A stretch of DNA of 64,000 nucleotides. Origin: Rosistilla carotiformis (GTDB taxonomy: Bacteria; Planctomycetota; Planctomycetia; Pirellulales; Pirellulaceae). This document shows positions 36,874 through 43,720 of this stretch, piece by piece (position 1 is the stretch's first letter; each line of letters begins with the position of its first letter). The stretch lies in assembly GCF_007753095.1 (NCBI RefSeq), contig NZ_CP036348.1, positions 4,216,001-4,280,000 of the forward strand, written 5' to 3'. A program made the translations under genes and the position numbers. The notes under the pieces are model-generated. The model saw only the letters and a list, made by a program, of their open reading frames with translations, was not told the DNA's origin and did not search any database.

Positions 36874-37499
36874 AGATGTTCCGCCGCCAACCCCTACTAT
36901 TGGATGAATGCATGATTGCTGTATTTTCCGATACCAATCGAGTTCGAGTTTAGAACCCTTCACGTAGCACGACAATGGTTATTCGTTGGACAATCGCTAG
37001 TCGATCGCCCCTACCGGGAACTTTCCTAGCCTAATAGCGAAAACCGTTGTGGCTCGATGGCACAAGATCTGCTGTGATTAGTCTGGCGAATCCGCACACT
37101 GGGGCCGATTGCAGAGCGGAAGGAAAGGCATTTTGCCGGGCAGGCACGTTGAACCGCGCCATCTTGCAAAGTCGCCCGATCGAGACTGACAGGAAATACA
37201 AGGCTTTACTCGGTTAATTCAGGGCTTTGAAGTCCTGAGGCACTTTTCGGCTGATCGAAATTTAGGCAGGAGAGCAGGCCCCGAGCACGCGATAAAACCT
37301 TCAGCAGTCGCCAGTTCCGCACCCATCGAACAAGGGAATTCGCTACATTTCGCGAGGGGCTTTTCTTGGTCCACGGGGATGTCGTTTTACGCGTGTTAAT
37401 AGATTACGAACGGCTCACGATTGGCTTCTCTTACAGAGAAAAAGAATACAAATATTCCGCTCATCGACCTACTTTGTCGCCTGGAAACGTGAATTCATA
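36874..37499. other. Long gene-free divergent region
   Basis: No plausible gene was found in 626 bases between the kinase and Hpt starts. It contains the sigma-54-like site at 37058-37073 and a short imperfect stem (AGGGCTT...AAGTCCT, near 37222-37238). A small RNA or a long Hpt leader is possible but not shown by the sequence. Confidence 0.45.
37058..37073 (+). promoter_or_regulatory. Possible sigma-54 promoter far upstream of the Hpt gene
   Basis: TGGCACAAGATCTGCT has GG and GC exactly ten bases apart and matches TGGCAC and TGCT of the -24/-12 consensus, missing two other positions. The next plus-strand gene starts 427 bases away, so it either drives a long leader or small RNA, or is chance. 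Confidence 0.4.
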
Positions 37500-37847
37500 A
37501 TGAACGAAGAACATTCTCTACGCTTTGCCAACGCACTCAAACGGCTTTCCGGCGACGCAGAACTACTCACAGCGATGGCGTCGATCGTGTCGGACGACGC
37601 TCCCGAGATCGTGACCGAATTGGAAACGCAACTGCAAGCCGGCGACACCACCGCTATTGTTGCGGCAGCACACAAGCTGAAAGGCATGTGCAGCACATTC
37701 GAAGAGGGACATCCTGTATCGCTGCTGGAGGATGTCATTCACTCGGCTCGCGGCGGGGCGGTCGATGAGGCGCGGATCACCTACTCCCGCTGCGCCCCAG
37801 AGATTCACGAATTGCTGCAAGAGATTGCGAACCTGCGCGACGGATAA
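37500..37847 (+). CDS. Histidine phosphotransfer (Hpt) domain protein
   Basis: A 115-residue four-helix protein. AAAHKLKGMCSTF places the phospho-accepting histidine at H58 in the HxLKG context of Hpt domains. These proteins relay phosphoryl groups between hybrid kinases and response regulators in the cytoplasm. The protein is a lone Hpt domain of normal length. No hybrid kinase is adjacent; the divergent Ser/Thr kinase is a different chemistry. It lies at the edge of the stress island and may report to it (inference). Confidence 0.88.
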   Translation: MNEEHSLRFANALKRLSGDAELLTAMASIVSDDAPEIVTELETQLQAGDTTAIVAAAHKLKGMCSTFEEGHPVSLLEDVIHSARGGAVDEARITYSRCAPEIHELLQEIANLRDG

Positions 37848-37921
37848 CCGCAGCTTCGCTACGGCAGAACGCAGTTCAGTGCGGGCCACCACCGTCGATT
37901 TGGGGCGAACGCGATTCGCAA

Positions 37922-38425
37922 TTAGCGACTGCTAAAGCGTGAGTTCGACTCGGGAGATCGTTCCGAATCCGCCGCAGCGGATTGTGAGCTACTCGACGCA
38001 AACGATTCGGCTCGCAGTTGGTTTCTAGCGGAGGTCTCTGGATTGATCAGCACCGCCTTCAACCATTTCAGATTCTCGACGAATTCCGACTTCGTTTCAT
38101 GCATCGCCGCGGAGGCCTCCGATGTCGCCCGCATCGCACTCATCAATAGTCCGGCGACGATCAACAACATGACGCCGGACACGGTAACCAGCGACGCGCC
38201 GATCGTCCAACCGGCCCAATCGTGCAGTAGAAATCCGCCACCGATCATCAAAGTCGTCACTGCGGATCCCCCCAAAGCAAGGGCTACCGCGTGGAAAATC
38301 ATCGCGCGTGTTGCTTTCCGTTTGGCTTCTTGACTGTCGACCGACAGCAGTTGCAGTTGCAACTCACATAAGTCCAGCACGTCGCGAGCGACGCGGCTGA
38401 TTCCCGAGGGACGGTTGGTAGTCAT
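37922..38425 (-). CDS. Two-helix membrane protein of the phage_holin_3_6-like family
   Basis: A 167-residue protein from ATG 38425. A helical N-terminus (SRVARDVLDLCELQLQLLSVDSQEA) is followed by two membrane helices (about 43-65 and 75-97), then a polar Ser-rich tail. This matches the 'putative Actinobacterial holin-X' (phage_holin_3_6) group. Members are chromosomal and often sit beside CsbD, DUF883 and YqjD-type stress genes; lysis is not implied. It is the last gene of a minus-strand run that probably starts at the sigma-54 site at 39818. Exact role unknown. Confidence 0.75.
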   Translation of the reverse strand: MTTNRPSGISRVARDVLDLCELQLQLLSVDSQEAKRKATRAMIFHAVALALGGSAVTTLMIGGGFLLHDWAGWTIGASLVTVSGVMLLIVAGLLMSAMRATSEASAAMHETKSEFVENLKWLKAVLINPETSARNQLRAESFASSSSQSAAADSERSPESNSRFSSR

Positions 38426-38514
38426 CGTAGAGATTCGCTTTGCGTGTAAATGGGAAAGAAAAGCATGCGGCAGGCGCTGTCTCGCAGCACCGCCGACAGC
38501 AGCCACTCCTACCG

Positions 38515-38745
38515 TTAACCGGAACGCTTCGCCCAGCATCCAACGGCAAGCCCTAGAGCGACAGCGACAGTCACGGACAGCAATGGATACTGCCCGACGG
38601 CGGCCGAGGCGCGTTGATGGATCGTCGGCGAAGAGTCTTCAAGCAACCCCTCTTCGGCCAGCGATTGGTATGCAATCTGCCAGGCTTGGTCCCGCGAGGG
38701 ACGATCTGCGGTGTTTTGAAATCGGTTGTTTGCTGGTGCAATCAT
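38515..38745 (-). CDS. Small membrane protein of the stress island
   Basis: A 76-residue protein with a polar N-terminus and a hydrophobic C-terminal helix (about residues 53-71, YPLLSVTVAVALGLAVGCW). The plan recalls the C-terminal part of DUF883/ElaB-YqjD proteins, which tether to the inner membrane. Its start overlaps the stop of the upstream gene by four bases (ATGA), so translation is coupled. Too short for a firm family call. Confidence 0.65.
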   Translation of the reverse strand: MIAPANNRFQNTADRPSRDQAWQIAYQSLAEEGLLEDSSPTIHQRASAAVGQYPLLSVTVAVALGLAVGCWAKRSG

Positions 38746-39182
38746 GATGTCACGTTATCGGAGAAGGGTGGATTGGTGTGCCCGGTGTGAAATACGCTCG
38801 CCCGTGTCATCAGCGTCTGCGACAACTGCCGCGTCGCCATAGAAACACCCGACCGGATGGCAAGCGTGATCAAGCCGCCAGCGATGCCTCCCATTAACGA
38901 CTTCTTAGGAACCTCGGCTTGCCGTGGCTCCGCAGAGCTGAAGGTCCGACCGACACTTTTCGCCGGCACGACCAGATAGCCCACCAGCGACGCCGCAGCC
39001 AAAAGAGGCCAGGGGTTTTTACGCATGTGGTATCGCCAGTCGACGAGATCTTGGGCTTGGGAACGGGCCGCATCGACATCGCGCGGCAACGCAGTTCGAA
39101 TCACCTGCATCTGATGACGTATCGCTTCGGACTGTTTTCGGGTCGCAAGTGTGTTGGCCACGTGATCGGATCCTAATTCCAT
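38742..39182 (-). CDS. Membrane-associated protein of the stress island, unknown family
   Basis: A 146-residue protein. An amphipathic helix (about 10-45) leads to HMRKNPWPLLAAASLVGYLVV, a short membrane helix near 57-71, with a second hydrophobic stretch near 97-115 (GGIAGGLITLAIRSGVSM). The KNPWP motif before the helix resembles DUF3618/YqjD-like proteins. It overlaps the next gene by four bases. No clear ribosome site precedes the ATG. It probably modifies the membrane under stress, judging by its neighbours. Confidence 0.65.
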   Translation of the reverse strand: MELGSDHVANTLATRKQSEAIRHQMQVIRTALPRDVDAARSQAQDLVDWRYHMRKNPWPLLAAASLVGYLVVPAKSVGRTFSSAEPRQAEVPKKSLMGGIAGGLITLAIRSGVSMATRQLSQTLMTRASVFHTGHTNPPFSDNVTS

Positions 39183-39298
39183 GAATTGGGAGGTGTTAGA
39201 AAAACAAAGGCCGTCGACGCGGATGCCGCTTCGCTAGGTGCGTCGCTGGCTTAAGCAACGCAACCTGCGGCGGCAACGTCAACGGCGTTCGATGTCGC

Positions 39299-39736
39299 TT
39301 AGCGTCGCCCCTTGAAGAAGAACAGCGCTCCAGCGGCAATGCCCAGCCCAAACGCGATCGCTAGCGATTCGGTAGGGCGGGTGCGAACCGTGTGCGCCAA
39401 GCGATCGCCGTACTCTCCGCTCGTTTCGGCAGCGCGTCGATACTGATCTTTCACGTATTCACCGGCCTCCGTCGCGTACTGTCCCGCAACTTCGGCATAC
39501 TGCTGAGCGGTCTCCGCCACCTTCTCGCCGATCCGATCGCTTTCGTGAATCGCATTGGAAAGGAATGCCTCGACTTCACGTCGCGTGGCCCCTGTCTTTT
39601 GTTGCACAACGCCCACCAGTTGTTCGGCCGAACCTCGTCCGCGGCTCAAATCATCGTCAGTCAACTGTCCCCAATGCTCTTGCAGACGACCTTTGACCTC
39701 GTTCCATTGACCCTTCAGTTCTTCGCGTGTAATCAT
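39299..39736 (-). CDS. CsbD/DUF883-type stress protein with C-terminal membrane helix
   Basis: A 145-residue protein from ATG 39736 (GGAG eight bases ahead). Residues 1-40 are a CsbD-like unit ([23 protein letters not shown]), the middle is a long Ala/Glu/Tyr-rich helix (about 60-115) and the C-terminus is a membrane helix with a basic end ([21 protein letters not shown]), as in ElaB/YqjD (DUF883). CsbD proteins belong to general stress regulons; DUF883 proteins bind ribosomes at the membrane in E. coli. A near-consensus sigma-54 promoter lies 82 bases upstream. It heads the minus-strand run down to 37922. Confidence 0.85.
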   Translation of the reverse strand: MITREELKGQWNEVKGRLQEHWGQLTDDDLSRGRGSAEQLVGVVQQKTGATRREVEAFLSNAIHESDRIGEKVAETAQQYAEVAGQYATEAGEYVKDQYRRAAETSGEYGDRLAHTVRTRPTESLAIAFGLGIAAGALFFFKGRR

Positions 39737-39817
39737 CTTTCTAACTCCATTAAATGGTGTGGACGGTTTTGTTTCGCGGTCAGCCCTTGGCGTGCTGCTG
39801 GACCGAGCCAACGTAGA

Positions 39818-39833
39818 TGCACTTGCCGTGCCA
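39818..39833 (-). promoter_or_regulatory. Sigma-54 promoter of the CsbD/DUF883-holin-like operon
   Basis: Read on the minus strand: TGGCACGGCAAGTGCA. It matches the -24/-12 consensus TGGCACG-N4-TTGCW at all but one position, with GG and GC ten bases apart. Expected start of transcription is near 39807, giving a leader of about 70 bases before ATG 39736. Confidence 0.8.
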
Positions 39834-39964
39834 AACCCTCGAATTGACCTTAACCGGCGTCTGCAACCGCTTGGTGTGGCCCCCGTTCCGCCGCGCTGCG
39901 CGGCAACCGATCAATAAAGTCCCCGCTCTTCACCGGAATTCCGTTTCCGATGCGATCAGCGCAT

Positions 39965-40002
39965 AAAAAAACGCGAGCCGGCCAAATGCCGCGCTCGCGT
40001 TT
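39965..40002 (-). terminator. Strong terminator of the csbD-PRC unit
   Basis: ACGCGAGC-CGGC (39971-39982) pairs with GCCG-C-GCTCGCGT (39988-40000) around a CAAAT loop, with one bulged base. On the minus strand a seven-T tract follows. It isolates the PRC-barrel gene from the next sigma-54 unit. Confidence 0.85.
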
Positions 40003-40072
40003 CGTAATCCATGGGGTGTCGCAGCCGAGAGAGGTTGCTGCGACGACGAGTCGATCGATACTCCGTCTACGA

Positions 40073-40651
40073 TTATTCGTCGCGATCGCGGCGGACGTCG
40101 ACATCGACCCCATTGCGATCGACATTCACATCGACCCCACCGGTACGAGTTCGGTCGCGCCGGTTCGTTTCATAGCGTTTCTCCAGATCGCGTGTGAAGT
40201 TCTTGTCGGCAAAGTTAGGCCAGTGGTATTGATCGAAACCCACCGCACCTTCCATTTGCTTCTGAGTCACGTTCAGGATGAAGACCAGGTCACCTCTGTC
40301 TCCAGGATCGTCGGGGTTGCGTTTCACCTGTAGCGCGTCAAACGGAACGGCGAACAGCTTGTCTCCCAATCCCAAGAACCCGCCGTAAGTGACGGCTGCG
40401 TATTTGATCTTGCCCGTCGCTGCATCGATCACGACATCGTTGATCTCTCCAACGCCTTCGCCACGATCATTTTGAATGTCCATGCCAATCAGTTGGCTGA
40501 CACGGACATTGGTCCCGGTCAGTCGTTCATCCAATTGGCCGATGCGTTTCGCTTGGGTTGCGTTGTCGTCTGCCGAGGCAACGGGGAGACCCGTGCCCAG
40601 CGTAAGAGCGCCTGCGGCTGCGATGCCAGCTAAGAATTTCGTAGTTTTCAT
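40073..40651 (-). CDS. Exported PRC-barrel domain protein
   Basis: A 192-residue protein with a signal peptide (residues 1-27, ...LPVASA) and a PRC-barrel domain (about 45-115: VSQLIGMDIQNDRGEGVGEINDVVID... KYAAVTYGGFLGLGDKLFAVPFDAL). A helical region follows, and the tail is rich in Asp, Arg and Val (VDVNVDRNGVDVDVRRDRDE). PRC barrels bind small ligands or partners and occur in stress and photosynthetic proteins. AGGAA precedes the ATG. It lies 113 bases after the CsbD gene on the same strand without a visible promoter between, so it likely shares the sigma-54 promoter at 41091. Confidence 0.9.
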   Translation of the reverse strand: MKTTKFLAGIAAAGALTLGTGLPVASADDNATQAKRIGQLDERLTGTNVRVSQLIGMDIQNDRGEGVGEINDVVIDAATGKIKYAAVTYGGFLGLGDKLFAVPFDALQVKRNPDDPGDRGDLVFILNVTQKQMEGAVGFDQYHWPNFADKNFTRDLEKRYETNRRDRTRTGGVDVNVDRNGVDVDVRRDRDE

Positions 40652-40764
40652 CGTTCAATTCCTGTTGTTTCTATTGGATTCGTTAAAACACTGCGTTCGA
40701 TTTGGAAACCACGGCGGTCGGATCCCGCGGTGGTTGATTGCGTGATTGAAGTGACGCCGACGGC

Positions 40765-40968
40765 CTAGCAGTTGCAAGAGCTTTCAAACTCGCGAACCTG
40801 CTTTTCCGCTTCGTCTTTGGCCACTCCGTAGCGTTCTTGCACGGCTCCGACCAATTGTTCACGCTTTCCTTCGATTCGGTCCAGATCGTCATCTGTCAAA
40901 TCGCCCCACTTCTGTTGCGCTTTGCCTTTGACCTGTTTCCACTTGCCTTCGATTTGATCCCAGTTCAT
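40765..40968 (-). CDS. CsbD-family stress protein
   Basis: A 67-residue CsbD protein: MNWDQIEGKWKQVKGKAQQKWG, then LTDDDLDRIEGKREQLVGAVQERYGVAKDEAEKQV. ATG 40968 is chosen because AGGAG precedes it closely and it matches the family start exactly. CsbD-type proteins (YjbJ in E. coli) are abundant, poorly understood general stress proteins. The tail (SSCNC) adds two cysteines not usual in the family. A near-consensus sigma-54 promoter lies upstream at 41091-41106. Confidence 0.93.
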   Translation of the reverse strand: MNWDQIEGKWKQVKGKAQQKWGDLTDDDLDRIEGKREQLVGAVQERYGVAKDEAEKQVREFESSCNC

Positions 40969-41090
40969 CACTTGCTCCTTGTTGGAAAGTTGAGTCGCAC
41001 AAACAACCGCGCCATGGCGAAACCAGGTTTCTCCCAAGCACGGAGATGGTTGTTGAGGATGCTGTGTCGCATCGCTCCATGCAGCTTCAA

Positions 41091-41106
41091 TGCATTGGGC
41101 GTGCCA
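41091..41106 (-). promoter_or_regulatory. Sigma-54 promoter of csbD-PRC
   Basis: Read on the minus strand: TGGCACGCCCAATGCA. Only one position differs from TGGCACG-N4-TTGCW, and the GG-N10-GC spacing is exact. The predicted start near 41080 gives a leader of about 110 bases to ATG 40968. Confidence 0.8.
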
Positions 41107-41271
41107 AAGCCGGTGGCCATACGAAAACCTTCGCGACGCGACTATAAAAGTTGACGTAGTGGCCTAAGCAAACACAGAGTTTCGGCTTGCCGTCACTTCA
41201 TTCAACGCAACCACTCCCCCCCCGAACTCAGACGGTGTCGGGCATTCCGATCGCCAAGATCTTCCAGGCAC

Positions 41272-41288
41272 TGATCGATCATCGATCA
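41272..41288. promoter_or_regulatory. 17-bp palindrome, candidate enhancer site
   Basis: TGATCGATCATCGATCA is a perfect dyad (8+1+8). It lies 53 bases upstream of the dps -24 box and 166 bases from that of csbD, within the usual reach of enhancer-binding proteins. GATC-rich words are common in this genome, so chance is possible. Confidence 0.45.
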
Positions 41289-41340
41289 CACCGGATCCCA
41301 CGCCAACACCTCCACACGGAATGAGTGCATTCACGATCAT

Positions 41341-41356
41341 TGGCCCGATCTTTGCA
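41341..41356 (+). promoter_or_regulatory. Sigma-54 promoter of dps
   Basis: TGGCCCGATCTTTGCA matches TGGCACG-N4-TTGCW with one difference (A to C) and correct GG-N10-GC spacing. The predicted start near 41367 gives a leader of about 98 bases to the dps ATG. Confidence 0.8.
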
Positions 41357-41464
41357 TTCCCTTCCTGCCAACGATCGGTGTCCTGCTGGGTTAGGCACCG
41401 CTCGCGAGGAACCGATCTCCCAAACAGATCTCCCGCGACTTTCAACCATTGAAGAGGCAAATCC

Positions 41465-42040
41465 ATGTCATCCACATCCGAATCGATCGATGTCACACCC
41501 AAACTAAGTCACGTGGAAACCGAGCTACGGCAAAACCAGGAACTGATCGATATACCCATCGGCCTCGACCGAGCCGACCGCGAGAAGACGGTTTACCAAT
41601 TGAACCAGTTGTTAGCCGACAGCATCATGTTGAAAGACATGTACAAGAAGCATCACTGGCAGGTCGCCGGGCCCACCTTCTACCAGATCCATTTGATGCT
41701 GGATAAGCACTACGCTGAACAAGTTGAGATCGTCGACACGATCGCCGAGCGGATCCAATTGCTTGGCGGAGCAGCACGCGGCATGCCTGCCGACGTCGCC
41801 GAGAAGACGCAGATCCCCAATCCGCCTCGCGGCCGTGAACTGTTGACCGATCAATTGACCCGACTTTTGCAAGCCCACGAAGTGATCTGCACGTACGCTC
41901 GATTTATCGCCCAAGCGATCGGGAAGCGTGGAGACCTCGGATCCGAGGACATGGTCGTCGGCGACGTTTTACGTGTCAACGAATTTCAAGCCTGGTTTAT
42001 CGCCGAACATCTCGCGCCGATCCCACTTGAAAACGAATAG
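41465..42040 (+). CDS. dps: Dps-family ferritin-like DNA-protection protein
   Basis: A 191-residue Dps. All ferroxidase ligands are in register: H64, H76, D80, D91 and E95 (KHHWQVAG... HLMLD... VDTIAERI), with the spacings 12, 4, 11 and 4 known for the intersubunit iron site. It stores iron and removes peroxide in the cytoplasm as a dodecamer. The N-terminus (about 1-30) is polar but not lysine-rich, so strong DNA binding is uncertain. AGAGG precedes the ATG. It has its own sigma-54-type promoter, unlike E. coli dps, which uses sigma-S/OxyR. A small membrane-protein gene follows. Confidence 0.95.
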   Translation: MSSTSESIDVTPKLSHVETELRQNQELIDIPIGLDRADREKTVYQLNQLLADSIMLKDMYKKHHWQVAGPTFYQIHLMLDKHYAEQVEIVDTIAERIQLLGGAARGMPADVAEKTQIPNPPRGRELLTDQLTRLLQAHEVICTYARFIAQAIGKRGDLGSEDMVVGDVLRVNEFQAWFIAEHLAPIPLENE

Positions 42041-42089
42041 TCCAAACGACATGCGACTTTACACTCAACACCAACTCGGGAGAAAGACA

Positions 42090-42242
42090 ATGAGCGATTC
42101 AATTCACGAAACAAAGCGGAAACCGGAGAACCATCCGATCGACAAGAAGGAACCTGGCTTCGCCTTCTTGCTACCGGCAATCACCTTCATGGTCGTGTTA
42201 GTCCTCGGCGTATTGGTCTTGGCCCTGTTCCGCGCGTGGTAG
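42090..42242 (+). CDS. Small single-pass membrane protein after dps
   Basis: A 50-residue protein from ATG 42090, with GGGAGA seven bases upstream. The N-terminal 25 residues are charged (ETKRKPENHPIDKKEP) and the rest is one membrane helix (FAFLLPAITFMVVLVLGVLVLALF) ending RAW. The frame is open upstream but overlaps dps there. It lies 49 bases after dps with no terminator seen, so it is probably co-transcribed. No family recognised; a stress-membrane role is guessed from context. Confidence 0.7.
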   Translation: MSDSIHETKRKPENHPIDKKEPGFAFLLPAITFMVVLVLGVLVLALFRAW

Positions 42243-42379
42243 CCGCTGGCTTGGTCACGGGAATCGGACCGCGGGACCGAGCCGGTTCACGGTAGGGCGT
42301 CCGCGCGCGGCCACCTGCTGGTGAATTCACGCTATGATGGGGGACCCTCTACTCATCAGAACCCCGGCGGACGCACCCC

Positions 42380-43669
42380 ATGGCCAATAAACGCCCCTTG
42401 ATCCATCCACGCGATGAAATCATGAACACGATGGATCGGATCTATCGTTATCGGATGACGACAACTTCCGGCGGCAACCTTTCGATCCGTGACGACGCAG
42501 GAGATATTTGGATCTCGCCTGCACGGATCGACAAAGGCAACCTGACCCGCAATGACATCGCGTGTGTCCGAACCGATGGCAGCGTCGAGGGTCCCCACCC
42601 TCCGTCGTCGGAATTCCCTTTCCATAAAGCGATTTACCAAGCGCGTCCCGACATCCGCGCGATCGTTCACGCGCATCCCGTCGCCTTGGTGGCCTTCAGC
42701 ATGTGCCGCCAAACGCCCAATACGCGGCTGTTTCATCAAGCCCATTCGGTCTGCGGTCGCGTTGGGTTTGCCCCGTACGCCCTTCCCGGCAGCGAGCGTT
42801 TAGGGGAAAGCATCGCGGCGACATTTGCCGATGGCTGCGACAGTGTGATCCTTGAAAACCACGGCGTCGTGGTCGGTGGAGAGGCGTTGTCCCACGCCTT
42901 CGAACGTTTTGAGGCATTTGAATTTGCTGGCAAAACGTTGATCAAAGCGAGTCAATTGGGCGAGGTTCGCTACCTGACCGATCCCCAGCTAGACCAAGCC
43001 GCCAATCGCAGCGTCGACTATCAATCGTTCGAACCACCCGCGGCAACTCCCGTCGAACAGGAGTTGCGACGTCAGTTGTGCAGTTTTGTCCGACGCGGCT
43101 GCCGGCAACGCTTGCTGATTAGCACCGAGGGAAGTTTTTCGGCGCGTGTCGACGGCGATGCGTTTTTGATCACTCCAACGCAGCGCGATCGCGAATCCTT
43201 GCAAGTGGAAGACCTCGTTTTGGTCGACGGTTCGCGACGCGAAGCGGGCAAACGGGCAAGCCGTGCCGCGGCGGCCCACCAAGCGATCTACCAACGCCAC
43301 CCCCACGTGCAAGCGATCGTGTTCGCCCACCCTGTCAACGCAACCGCATTCAGTGTGACCGAATCCCCGTTGGATGTCCGAACGATCCCTGAAAGCTATG
43401 TCTTCCTGAGAGACGTGGGGCGCGTCGCCTACGGAATCCAATATCAAACCGACGGGCGGATCGCCGAAGCTATTTCGGCGCACTCCCCTGCGGCAATCTT
43501 AGAAAACGATGGCGTGCTGGTCACCGGCGGCAGCGTCCTGGACACCTTTGACCGCCTGGAAGTGCTCGAATCGACCGCCGAAGCGGTGATCAACGCGAAC
43601 GCGATCGGAAAGGTCTCGGCCATGCCCGACCAAGTGATCGAAGAACTGCGGACTGCATTTAATCTGTAG
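42380..43669 (+). CDS. Duplicated class II aldolase/adducin protein with a degenerate second half
   Basis: 429 residues with two class II aldolase domains (about 1-200 and 225-429). The first keeps the catalytic acid E78 and zinc ligands H97, H99 (VHAHP) and H161 (ENHG). In the second the equivalents are A296, F315, H317 and D377 (FAHP, ENDG), so it has probably lost metal binding. Active relatives are fuculose- or ribulose-phosphate aldolases/epimerases; the tandem fusion suggests one catalytic and one structural or regulatory half. No signal peptide. A terminator follows at 43695. The substrate, likely a sugar phosphate, is not identifiable. Confidence 0.92.
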   Translation: MANKRPLIHPRDEIMNTMDRIYRYRMTTTSGGNLSIRDDAGDIWISPARIDKGNLTRNDIACVRTDGSVEGPHPPSSEFPFHKAIYQARPDIRAIVHAHPVALVAFSMCRQTPNTRLFHQAHSVCGRVGFAPYALPGSERLGESIAATFADGCDSVILENHGVVVGGEALSHAFERFEAFEFAGKTLIKASQLGEVRYLTDPQLDQAANRSVDYQSFEPPAATPVEQELRRQLCSFVRRGCRQRLLISTEGSFSARVDGDAFLITPTQRDRESLQVEDLVLVDGSRREAGKRASRAAAAHQAIYQRHPHVQAIVFAHPVNATAFSVTESPLDVRTIPESYVFLRDVGRVAYGIQYQTDGRIAEAISAHSPAAILENDGVLVTGGSVLDTFDRLEVLESTAEAVINANAIGKVSAMPDQVIEELRTAFNL

Positions 43670-43694
43670 CTTCGCCGCCCACGCTCGCTGCGAC

Positions 43695-43720
43695 GACCGC
43701 TTTCCAATTTAGCGGTCTTT
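43695..43720 (+). terminator. Terminator of the aldolase gene
   Basis: GACCGCT (43695-43701) and AGCGGTC (43711-43717) form a perfect 7-bp stem with a 9-base loop, followed by TTT. It lies 25 bases after the stop, between converging genes. Confidence 0.65.

Larger units (their letters stand above)
39737..40072. other. Gap holding a terminator and a sigma-54 promoter
   Basis: No real gene. From high to low coordinates (minus-strand order) it holds the terminator of the PRC-barrel gene (39965-40002), a 13-bp GC palindrome CCGCGC-T-GCGCGG (39891-39903) about 60 bases before the -24 box, and the sigma-54 promoter (39818-39833). Confidence 0.6.
41038..41464. other. Divergent control region between csbD and dps
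   Basis: No supported gene. It contains two outward-facing sigma-54 promoters (41091-41106 minus, 41341-41356 plus) and a 17-bp palindrome between them (41272-41288). There is also a run of eight C (41216-41223). Confidence 0.6.

Noticed and set aside
37922-38425. Holin-like gene as a sign of a prophage
   Set aside because: No lysin, integrase, capsid or tail genes nearby; this family is common in chromosomal stress clusters.
39850-40125. Minus-strand frame of 91 residues after the PRC-barrel gene
   Set aside because: It runs through the end of the PRC-barrel gene and a strong terminator; composition is not protein-like.
41216-41223. Run of eight C between csbD and dps as a phase-variable tract
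   Set aside because: It lies outside genes and promoter cores, and one homopolymer is not evidence of switching.
41164-41502. Minus-strand frame of 112 residues between csbD and dps
   Set aside because: It overlaps the dps start and the sigma-54 control region and shows no family resemblance.
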